Positions 32,708 to 41,450 of a stretch of DNA of 64,000 bases are shown here, piece after piece. The notes under the pieces were generated by a model. It had not been told where the DNA came from. It worked only from the letters and a program-made list of their open reading frames with translations, and searched no databases. The DNA comes from Sanguinoderma infundibulare (taxonomy: Eukaryota; Basidiomycota; Agaricomycetes; Polyporales; Polyporaceae), in assembly GCA_032821775.1 (NCBI GenBank), contig JAVLRN010000007.1:620001-684000 (forward strand). The letters are read 5' to 3'. The position numbers and the translations under genes were made by a program. Every line of letters begins with the position of its first letter. Positions within the stretch are counted from its first letter, which is position 1.

Positions 32708-34609
32708 TCACTCCTCATCCTGCCCTGCGGGCACGGGCACAGGCGCGACGACCTCCTCGTCCTCCTCGTCCGAGCTGGAGTCCACCGACGACCCCCTGAA
32801 GAAGTCGTCGTCCTCCTCCGTGGCGTCTGGAGTTGTCCACACGGGCTGGGGGCCAGTCACGACGAGCTCGCGCACCTGCATCTCCTCGATCAGCTCCAGG
32901 AGGACCTCGACCTGGGCGACGAGGCTCGTGCGCTGGATGCGGAGGCTGCACACATACTCCCGTCACACCTGCGAGATATCGAGCCGGTCGAGATCGTCGC
33001 CGCCATCGTAGACGATGGAGTCGCCCTGGCCGGCGATGCAAGTATTGGTGCCAGGGGCGATGGGAGGCCTGCCGTCATGGGCGAGGGTGCGGCGGAAGGC
33101 CTCGACGGGCAACGGGATGCGGATCCCGACGGTCTCGGTGAAGACGCGGCCGGCGGTCGGAAGGGCGGACGAAGAGGAGTCGGCGGCCGGAAGGGGAGCT
33201 GAGGAAGGGCCTGCGACGGGCGGCGCAGGAGAGCGAAGGTTGTCGCGACCGGGAGCGGCGCGCGACGGGAGAGGACCCCTGGGCGGAGGCAGCGGCACCT
33301 GCTTCTTCCTGCGTGGCCTGGGCGGAGGCGGGGTCAACTGGACGACCGAGCCGTCGCGGTCGACCTTCCACCGCCCGCAAGCCTGGCCTGCCTCGACGAG
33401 GTGGCGGGGAGGGCGGATCGCGATACCACCTGCGGCGGTCGTTAGCGACAGCAACACCGGAAAAAGAACGGGCGACTTACCGCGGGCGTAGCCTTCCCGG
33501 TCGAACCAGGTGGCGTAGGGCTCTGGGCCGTACTGGCAGCCCTTTCACAAGCTGTGGCACTTGTCGCACTTGGGGCGACCGGGCCGCAGGATGCACGCTG
33601 TGTTGTGCTGCTTCCCGCAGTAGTCGCACTATGGGAGCCGTTAGCCGGGGACACGAAGGGAAGCGCGATGCGACTTACTGAGTACAGTGACAGGTCGATC
33701 GCGGGATCGCTGCCACCCTCCTCCATCTCTTCGTCGTCAGTCGCCGCTGCGACCGGTGGCGGGGGCGGTGGTGCGACGGGCGCCGACTTCGACGAGGGCT
33801 TCCGCGACAGCATGGTGATGACCACCTCGACGGTCGGGCGCGACCGTTTGGGCGGCTTGGGCTTGTCCTTGCCGTCGGCCCCGGCGGTCTCCCCTGACGA
33901 GGACGAGGTGCGTGGACCCCATGGGCGTTTCCGCGATTCGTTGGCGACGTTGGGCGGAGTGCGTGGAGAAGCGGGAGCGAGAGAGGGAGCGACGGTGGGT
34001 GCGACGCCGACGGCGGTCGCAAGGGCGGCGGCGGTGGCGAGCGCGGGCGGAGGCGGAGGGGAGATGGCGAGGCTGGCGACGCCCCGAGTGACGTCGGGCA
34101 CAGAAGGGAGGGGGCGACCGGAAGGAGAGGTCGGCGCAGCGGCGTCAGCGGGCTTGGCCTTGCCGCGCGACCTTTCCAGGATGCGGGCGAGACACGCCTC
34201 GCGAGCAGCAACGGCGGCCTGCGCACGTGCCTGGCGGTCGTAGGCGGCCCGCAAGTGCGACCTGGCCCAACTGGGCCACGCATGGGCGACACCGCTGAAG
34301 AACGTCGCGTGCTCCAGCACCACACGGTCGGCGACCGCGGCGACGTCCTCTGGCGCAGTGCCAGCGGCAACCCAGAGATCCTGCGGCGAAAAGGAAGTCA
34401 GTACCGGTGGGGACCGCGGGCGCGCCACTCACAATCTCGTCGGTGATGGCCTCACGCCAGTCTTGCTGGGCGTCCTCCGACTGGCCGGGGGAGTTGAATG
34501 TGTCGGCCATAAGGGCGTCAATGCGGGCGTGCGCCTTGTCGAGAGCGGCTTGGGCGACGTCGGCGGAGGTCGCGCGACCTTTACCCTTGTTGGCGGAGTG
34601 GGCGGACAT
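32708..34609 (-). pseudogene. Antisense intron-containing gene inside the gypsy element, Zn2Cys6-like motif, two TGA stops
   Basis: Reads opposite to pol, from ATG 34609-34607 to TGA 32710-32708. Four exons fit. An intron after ITDEI leads to DLWVAAGTAPED. One after DLSLYS leads to CDYCGKQ. One after EGYARG leads to GIAIRPPRHLVEAGQ. All have GT-AG ends. The N-terminus is helical (AQAALDKAHARIDALMADTF), the middle Pro/Ala-rich, and the C-terminus acidic (DSSSDEEDEEVV). The cysteine spacing C-x2-C-x7-C-x8-C-x2-C-x6-C resembles a fungal Zn2Cys6 cluster. TGA stops at 33547-33545 (between the fifth and sixth cysteines) and 32965-32963 sit where CGA fits. The function is unknown; it may be nucleic-acid binding. 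Confidence 0.72.
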
Positions 34610-34955
34610 GGTGTAGGCGGCGGCGGTGGCAGAAGGAGAGGCGGAAAGCGGAGGGGCGAGGAAAAGAGAGGCGATGGCGATCCCCAACAAGCGGGGTGGC
34701 TTTATGCGTCGCACGGTGGCCTGTGCGACTTCGTGTGCCGGTTCCTCGTCGTGGACCAGGGGCTGCGGAATTGCCTGTTTAAGGCCGCCCATTGTCGCGC
34801 GATGGTCAACCCGTTTCCTTAACGGTCGAGAAGCCCGCGAAGACGTCCCGCGTAGGTCGCCGCCTATCAAGCTGTCAAGAAGAGAAGGTCGTGCGACGGC
34901 GGTTCTGACGCAGTGTGGCGTTTCACCCGGCGACCGAGGACGGTCGGAGATTTCA

Positions 34956-34967
34956 GTGAGGGGGAGG
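34956..34967 (+). other. Gypsy polypurine tract
   Basis: GTGAGGGGGAGG directly before the 3' LTR TGATGCGC, the usual plus-strand primer site. The same TTTCAGTGAGGGGGAGG string also occurs near 30680 inside pol, so a second, internal tract may exist. Confidence 0.75.
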
Positions 34968-35934
34968 TGATGCGCACCTGACGCTTCTGGCCTCGGAAGC
35001 CGACACGACTTCTTCCTTTGGACGGCCGCCGCGACTTCGCGAAGTTGACGTCACGGAAGTTCCCGAAGTTGCCGACAATATGGAGCCTCGTGCGACATGC
35101 CACGCGGCCGCGGCCGAATGGGTTTAGAGCGTTGATCACGTGCGATGACGCCGCATCAAGCCCAGACCGTCGAAGTCCCGATCGGATCCAGACCTAGAGA
35201 CACGCGCGGCCCGGCCCGACCGCCCCTGTCGATTGCGCGACGGTCTGGCGGTGGGCCGCAAGTTAAGTCTTTCGCTCGCTCTCGCAGTCGCGTCGTGCGG
35301 CCGATTATGGATCGTCCCTCACTTAGCGACTTCAGAGACAGGTACCGGTCCCGACATCCGGAGACTGACAAGTCGCGCGGTCGCGCGACAGCGATCGCAC
35401 GCACACACTACCAAGGCAAGCCGGCCAAGAGTCGCAGACTGCGACCGCGGTTGCCCGACGACCGCTGGAGTTCCGGGGGGTTTCCGACGTGGGTGTTGTG
35501 TTCGTCCGGTGTCGTGAGGCAGCCTAGCCCATAGCCGTCGCGCGTAGCTACTGCAGTGATGTACTTAACCTCTCACCCCGCTATCTGGGCAGACAATCTT
35601 GCACCCCCACCTTTTACCTCTCATTTCTCCGACGAGCAAGTGCGACTCGACATCGTCCTCTGTCGGGTGTAGCTAGCGACTGCGATTGTGACGTGCGACA
35701 GCGACGGCGACCCTGACTACGACTTTGCGACAGCGACTCGTCGCGTGACCCCGTCGCGGCTTTCGTCCTACAGCTTCGTTCGACTTTCCTTTCTTCTCCT
35801 CGGCACCGGTTACGATCGCGACCAAAGGGAACCCGAGACCGTACTCGCCCTCTGCACAGGTGACGTCACTCTGACCTCGCCTCCCTCAGCCCTCGGTCGT
35901 CCCGACTGACCACAGGCCCTGGGATAGTGTATCA
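34968..35934 (+). repeat. Gypsy 3' LTR
   Basis: 967 bp, same ends as the 5' copy. It is followed by the GCGG duplication at 35935-35938 and then by the resumed copia RNase H frame. Confidence 0.93.
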
Positions 35935-36165
35935 GCGGACAACAAATCTGCGATTGAGCTCTCGAAGGACAACATGCAACACTCGCGGTCGAAGCATATC
36001 GACATTCGACATCACTTCATACGTGAAGGCATCACCGCTGAAACTATTCACCTCGAGTACTGTCCCACGGACATCAACTCGGCGGATCTATTCACGAAGG
36101 CTCTCCCGTGCGATCATTTTCAAGCTCTAAGGATGCAACTCGGCATCCTACCGGTGCGGAGTTGA
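35935..36165 (+). pseudogene. C-terminal remnant of copia RNase H
   Basis: Continues the copia frame cut at 24650: ADNKSAIEL, then HSRSKHIDIRHHFIRE and LEYCPTDINSADLFTKALP, the standard end of copia RNase H. It stops at TGA 36163-36165, which already overlaps the polypurine tract. Removing the gypsy insert with one GCGG copy restores a continuous frame. Confidence 0.9.
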
Positions 36166-36172
36166 GGGGGAG

Positions 36173-36378
36173 TGTTGTAGTAGGACGCTTTGCGCCCCTA
36201 TGTTCTTTGTATCATTCGGATCCTTTCTCTTTGTAGATCTTTGTGTGTTTGCTCCTGCTCCACGACATATGGACTGCGCCATTGGCACTAGCTACTCCTA
36301 TTGTTTCTCTCATGTATATATACAGGCCCTGCTGGGACTCGGAATGTTATCTGTTACTCGCCATCTTGTCCTCCAATA
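36173..36378 (+). repeat. Copia 3' LTR
   Basis: 206 bp. It differs from the 5' LTR at one CG-to-TG site (GCTCCTGCTCC) and one A/G site in the TATATA stretch. It is followed by the GGGAC duplication at 36379-36383. Confidence 0.92.
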
Positions 36379-37369
36379 GGGACCCAATGAGAAGTGGGTC
36401 GACGACTTGATGAATTTTCGTTACCCGACGGGGGAACCTTCACCCGGGGTTTACATGTATGGGCATGATGTGGATGACATCTTCGTGCTCACGCACCAGC
36501 TGGGCGTGCCCTGGAGCGGTCCCAAATGCGGTTGGCATGCACCCACGGGCGTGTATCTCGGGTTCCTGTGAAACCTGATGGAGAGGTCCGTTGCATTGCC
36601 GGAGGAGAAGCGGCAGAAATACTTGGAGAAAGTCGCTGGCATGCTCGTGGTGATTGATGCGGGAGGGAAGCTGACTGCCAAGGTGGCGACTGCCCTGAAC
36701 GGAACCCTATCTCACATTGCCTTTGTCTACCCGCAGGGACATGCCTACCTCCCAAACCTCTCAGCGTTTGTGGTGAGTTTTGGCCCCCAGCCATGTGAGT
36801 TTATGCCATGCTGGCCGCCCCGCTCCGTGGTCTTGAACCTGTGATGGTGGAAGATGGCTCTGGAAACCCCCGGAATCAAACGTGTCTTGCGCGCATGCAG
36901 CAAGACCCGCGACCTCGGCATGTGGGTGGATGCTTCCTCAGACTGGGGCGTTGGCCTGGTGGTGGGGCAGAAGTTTGCAGCATGGTGCTGGGCTGTTCCT
37001 TTGGCGGAATGGAAATGGGACGGGCGCGACATCGGCTGGGCGGAGATGATCGTGCTTGAGCTGGCTATCAGATACCTGGAGCAGGCAGGCTTCGAGAACA
37101 TGGAGGTCCTCATCCACTGCGACAACAACGGCGTTATAGGCACGTTCGAGTGCGGTAGAAGCAGAAACTTTCAAGTTAACCAGGCAATCCAGTGGGCAGA
37201 GGTGGTGTGCATGGCGCGCAACCTGCGCGTCCACCCGCAGTACATCTCTTCTCAAGACAATTGCGCGGACCCGGTGTCTCACAGCGTTTTGGACGTGCAA
37301 CTGTCTCCTCTTGGCATCACCTTCGCACTCCCAGCAGAGCTGCTCTCCTTCCTCTCCCTCCATGCCTAA
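36379..37369 (+). pseudogene. Reverse transcriptase second part and RNase H of the YR element
   Basis: Resumes in frame with the part ending at 20422. It contains the catalytic RT segment GHDVDDIFVL and then YLGFL. TGA 36569-36571 stands where the family usually has Trp, and a second TGA at 36842-36844 stands before WWKMALETP, where CGA would fit. RNase H residues follow in MWVDASSDWGVG, WAEMIVLELAI and IHCDNNGVIG. It ends at TAA 37367-37369, overlapping the recombinase start codon (ATGCCTAA). Apart from these two stops the frame is intact. Confidence 0.78.
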
Positions 37370-38698
37370 AGCACGCCCAGAGAAGATCGCACTTGCACGT
37401 GTGAGCATGCGTGGTCAGGGGGAGGTGGCATGCTCAGCGACTGGCACTGTGCCAACGTCACCTTCGCCACGAACTCCTTCCGCGCGAAGGCTGAGGAAAC
37501 CAAAACCAGAGAATATGATTGCCCCTTCCCTGTTCTGTCCCCATGTCGCTGCCATCGAGCAGGTGGCTGCCTGGAGCACCCCATTTGGGGAGTCCTCCCA
37601 TGCAGCGGCGCATGCCCTCCTTCCTGATGCATCAGTCTGGACCCTCTTCTTGGTCATTCTTCAATCTCTCGAACCAGATATGCGCAAGAATTATGGGGCG
37701 GGCCTCTTACAGTTTAATCAGTTTTGTGACGATAATCGCGTACCGGAGGACCAGCGAATGCCGGCCTCCGAAGTTCTCATTGCAAGTTTCGTTGCCTTCT
37801 GGAGTGGAAGGGTTGCACGTACGACTGTGGAAAACTGGCTGGCAGGCCTGGCTTTCTGGCACACCCTGAATGACGCCCCCTGGAGGGGCGGGAAGATGCT
37901 AAAAGCGGTTTGTTCGGCTGCAGCTAAGGTCGCACCGCCGTCCAGGCCCAAGCGGCCACCCATCACCTTGGAGCACATGCATGCGCTGTGTGCTGGGCTC
38001 GATTTGTCGGATGCCTTTGATGCAGCCATTTATGCGGTCGCGTGCTTGGCATTTTGGGGTTGCCGGCAGTGATGTCTTTCGCTTTCTGGAAACTCGTTTT
38101 ACTAATGCATTCGGACAGGCTGGGCGAACTGGTCACTCTGTCGCGTAACATCTTCGACCCGGAGAGGCATGTGGCGTGCGGATCGCGCATGCACTTCCGG
38201 GACTTGTGCGGTGGCATTCAATATACCACCTTCCATGTTCTGTGGATGAAGACTACGAAGATGGCCGGTGCCGACGTTATCCTGACTGCTAACGACGACC
38301 CGACAACCCCCCATCTGGCAATCCGACATCATCTTAGCGCAAACAGCTCAGTTCCGGATGGCACCCCCCTGTTCAGCTTCGAGACGGCGGAGGGCGGTTG
38401 GGTGCCCATGACATGCGACTGGTTCTTGGGCTGTTGCAATGAGGTCTGGGCGCAGGTGGGCCTCCCTATTCTGACGGGTCACTGCTTTCGGATCAGCGGC
38501 GCGACCGAACTGCTGCTGCGCGGGACACACCCTGACATCGTGGCAACGCTGGGCAGCTGGAAGTCGCGGGCATTCCTTGACTACTGGTGCAAGATCGAGT
38601 CGATTCTTCCCCTATTCATTTCAAAATTGTTTGACAAATCACGCATACAGCTCATTTCAGATTCTATAAAGGACTTCAAACGAAAATACAAGTTATAA
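37362..38698 (+). CDS. Tyrosine recombinase of the YR retrotransposon
   Basis: Integrates the circular DNA copy. The ATG at 37362 lies inside the last bases of the RT frame. An N-terminal SAM-like core-binding part (MRKNYGAGLLQFNQFC, FVAFWSGRVARTTVENWLAGLAFWHTL) is followed by the catalytic part: FWGCRQLGELVTLSR (first Arg), GHCFRISGATELLLRG (His and second Arg), LGSWKS and the nucleophile in AFLDYW. A 50-nt intron, 38069-38118, with GTGATG donor, ACTAAT branch site and GACAG acceptor must be removed to join GCR and QLGEL; without it the frame is lost. The stop is TAA 38696-38698. No inactivating change was found. Confidence 0.8.
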
Positions 38699-38960
38699 TG
38701 TCTTGATACTGCCGCTGCTATTGTATGAATACATGTGTGTTTATGCTCGCTGGTCGGGGGTGCCTTGGCGCTCGGTTGCCACGCCTGTTGTGGCTCGCTG
38801 GGTGAGCCGTGGCACCTCGCGCTTCCTCCCTGTAGGCTGGGGTTTTGGGTTGGGGGTGAGGAGCCGCGAACCGCGCGCACGCACTTGGCATCGTGCCTAG
38901 TCCCGCGGATCTCCGATCCTCCCAGCTCGGAGGACCTGGTTCAACCAACCAGGTCTCTCC
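38699..38960. repeat. Right non-coding end of the YR element with inverted repeats
   Basis: Perfect hairpin GACCTGGTT-CAACC-AACCAGGTC at about 38934-38956, next to TCCTCC...GGAGGA. Further left are GCCAC...GTGGC and GGCTC...GAGCC pairs near 38776-38813. These resemble structured terminal regions. No copy of the left-end sequence was recognised. Confidence 0.55.
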
Positions 38961-39151
38961 ACATCTCCCTGCAGGCCTTTCACGCTATTAGGAAGCATGT
39001 TATGTTTATGGCCGCCGAAGACTCGGATAGTCGGATGATGTCATTGATTCTTCCTGATTCAGACAGCCGTTTCGGACGTGCAGATCAAAATCCAATGCCC
39101 TTCCGCCGATAACAAACACATCGTACATGAGACTCACAGAAATCCCACGAC

Positions 39152-40830
39152 CTACACGCCCTGTCGCCAGCTCCCGATGCCGGAACGCTCTCCGACGTCG
39201 TTCTCGTCTGGCACAAACACGCCACCGTCATCGTCGAAGATATCGTAACCAAGGTTGTAGCGCTTCGACGGGTTGACGACACGCCGTGGAGGGTGTGCTT
39301 GGGCAGCCCTTTCTAGTTTGTCAAATAGTTGGTCGGGAAGCTTACGAACTGCGTGGCTGGTCAAAAATGAACTCGATAGGTACCGGACCACTACGCACTG
39401 TGGTAGTTCTCCTCCACACGCGATGGGGTGACGCTCTTCGGCAAGACGACAGTCTATGTATCATGTTGTTAGCCTTCGCTTGGCATGAAGATGTGCCCAC
39501 TTACGCCACGCTGCACATGCCACGAGATGATCACTTGAGCAGGGGTAATGCTCAGCGCCCTCGCGATCTCCTTCACTTCAGGAACCTTAAACGTATCCTT
39601 GACCAAGTCGTTGCTACCAAGCGGAGAGTATGCCTCGAGAAGCAATCCGTTCTCCTTTGCCCACTGGGTCCGTGAATTGAGAACGAGCGCAACACAAACG
39701 AGGCAAGAAACACACTTTGAGTAACTCAGGTTGCGGGTTCCAGAAGCTCAGTTCAACCTGGTTGACCGCTGGCTTGTACTTGAGTGGGTTCGCGGTGAGG
39801 TTACGTAGCCGAGGGATGTTGAAGCTGATTTGGCTTCAGCATACGAGACATGAAAGGCAGGAAGTGGACACACTTGCTGACACCGATGTTCCGTATCTTG
39901 CCCTTGTCCACTAGCTCCTCAAGCTTCTGCCATGTCGGGTACGGGTTCGCAGTCAAAGCTCCGTCAACCTCGTTCTCTGTGCCCTTCTTCTGCGCAATTG
40001 GCCTGCTCGCCCGCATCAAGAGACTTGCACTCTACAAGGTAGTAGGAACTGCTCACCAGTGGATGAGGTACAGGTCAAGGTAGTCGACGCCGAGGCTCTT
40101 GAGCGAATCGTCGAGGGCAAGCTCGACGTCTTCGGGCGCATGGAACTCGTTCCATAGCTATATGCGCGCATATATTCAACAAACGCACCAAAACGACAGC
40201 GAGTCTCGCACCTTGGACGTGAGCCAAACCTGGTCCCTCGAAACGCCGCTCGCCCTCAACGCTTCTCCGACTTCCTCTTCGTTCTGGCGTGTAGCCATTT
40301 TGAATGAGCTTCGAGATCGACACCGACCCGCCTGAGACTCACATGATACGCCCACGCGTCATCGATGTGCCTGTAGCCGGTCTTCAAAGCGGCTTTCACG
40401 GCTGCCCCAACTTGGCTGGGGGGAGCCTTCCACACGCCTGTATTCGCCACCGGTGAGTTATGTCTTCGGTTACGTCAGAGCTCAACGAAGCCGTACCGAG
40501 CGCAACTGAAGGAATCTGATCGCCCGAGGGGAGGGTGAAGTGGGTCGGGAGCGAGGCACCATTGATGGAGGCGCTGTAGTTGCGATGCTTGCCCGAGCCA
40601 CGACAGGGCGTGCCCAGACGTGCCCTCACAGAAGGAGAGGCGAGGTTTTTCGCGACGAGATAAGAGACCTGGCAGAGGGCCGCCATGGAGAGGACGAGGA
40701 ATAGGAGACGCTTCCAGGAAAAAGTGCGGGGGTGGTCGTGCTCGAGGAGGTCGTCGGGTTCGTGTTTGGGCTGCTCGACGTCGTAAGGAACCTCTGCCTG
40801 GGGTACAGGCTGGTAGCGGGAACGGGACAT
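39152..40830 (-). CDS. Aldo-keto reductase with N-terminal membrane anchor
   Basis: NAD(P)H-dependent carbonyl reductase of the AKR family. A 45-residue polar N-terminus ([16 protein letters not shown]...) is followed by one transmembrane segment ([20 protein letters not shown]), then the AKR barrel from [15 protein letters not shown]. Catalytic residues are Asp and Tyr in HIDDAWAY, Lys in WLTSKLWN and His in YLIHWP. NADP-binding blocks are [12 protein letters not shown] and [12 protein letters not shown]. Introns follow VALG, AYH, LTSK, LIHW, GVSK, PELLK, HVQRG and ENYH, all GT-AG. The stop is TAG 39154-39152. Most AKRs are soluble, so the anchor is unusual and suggests an endomembrane location. 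It is divergent from the F-box gene. Confidence 0.84.
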
Positions 40831-41450
40831 GGCGGTAGCTTGGGAAGCTGTAACGAGAATAGATCATTGCCCTCGCCGATTGCGTAATTAGTAAGCTGCA
40901 GCATCTTTCCTACTGCTCGCTTCGAGACGTTGGTGTCGGAGGAGTTTCACGTAAGACCGTTGGCATTCATCAGGGAGGACCTCGTAACATACAATGTTTT
41001 CCCCAGAGTCCAGCAGCTGCATCCTCGCAGTATTTGCCGGTGGTGCGCGTCCTCGGCCAAACCCGACTTGCTCGTCCGCTCCGGATATGACAAGTGCGTT
41101 AAAAACACTTCGGGCGTCAAAACGAGTCTCTGCACCATCAACCCGTCGCAATGTCCCAAGGCAGCTATCCCCCTCTACTCGTATGTATTTCAACCACAAG
41201 AACCGCATTTTATGTAAAATAGCGAAATTTAGGACATAGGCTTCAAGGCTCGCCGACAGCGGGTCGCATTGGCGCGATTCTGACCGTCTGTGACCGGTTC
41301 TGGCCGCTGAATCTGACAGATCCCAGTTCCAACGTGCCTATCGCATCACATCTGGCGCTATGCAGCGGCTTGGCTTAGTATCATCACCTCCCTCCTCAGG
41401 CCCGTTGAGTTCACAGAGCTTTTCGTTGAGATGCGGTCAAGGTATGATTG
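40831..41450. promoter_or_regulatory. Intergenic region between divergent AKR and F-box genes
   Basis: About 620 bp with no convincing gene. It must contain both promoters. Short open frames on each strand lack motifs. Confidence 0.45.

Larger units (their letters stand above)
24651..35934 (+). mobile_element. Ty3/gypsy-type LTR retrotransposon (11.3 kb) nested in copia RNase H
   Basis: Two 967-bp LTRs (24651-25617, 34968-35934) with TG...CA ends and a 4-bp duplication GCGG (24647-24650, 35935-35938). A primer-binding site follows the 5' LTR, and the polypurine tract GTGAGGGGGAGG abuts the 3' LTR. Pol order is protease, RT, RNase H, integrase, which makes it gypsy type. Between pol and the 3' LTR lie about 2.8 kb of extra DNA with a 20-bp tandem repeat and an antisense intron-containing gene. 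The whole element is unusually rich in CpG and in the word GCGAC. Several stops disable it. Confidence 0.94.
20423..36378 (+). mobile_element. Ty1/copia-type LTR retrotransposon inserted in the YR element and itself interrupted
   Basis: Two 206-bp LTRs (20423-20628 and 36173-36378) differ at two positions. The 5-bp duplication GGGAC lies at 20418-20422 and 36379-36383. Internal order is gag, protease, integrase, RT, RNase H, the diagnostic copia order. Without the nested gypsy element it is 4,668 bp. A purine-rich tract (TTGAGGGGGAG, 36162-36172) precedes the 3' LTR. The polyprotein has four TGA stops, so it cannot make its own enzymes. Confidence 0.95.
17683..38960 (+). mobile_element. DIRS/Ngaro-like tyrosine-recombinase retrotransposon, interrupted by nested LTR elements
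   Basis: Order: gag-like ORF, reverse transcriptase with RNase H, tyrosine recombinase. This is the layout of YR retrotransposons, which integrate as circles by recombination and make no target duplication. No methyltransferase domain was seen, which favours Ngaro-like over classical DIRS. The coding part totals about 4.8 kb once the 15,956-bp copia insert (20423-36378) and one GGGAC copy are removed. Both ends hold non-coding DNA with inverted repeats (17722-17846 and about 38776-38956). The split direct repeats expected of Ngaro elements were not identified, so the outer limits are approximate. The element carries two in-frame stops in RT-RNase H and is probably inactive as it stands. Confidence 0.82.

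Noticed and set aside
38069..38118. Frameshift mutation in the recombinase
   Set aside because: The 50-nt segment has donor, branch site and acceptor in the right places and its removal restores the conserved CR-x-LGEL join, so an intron is the simpler reading.
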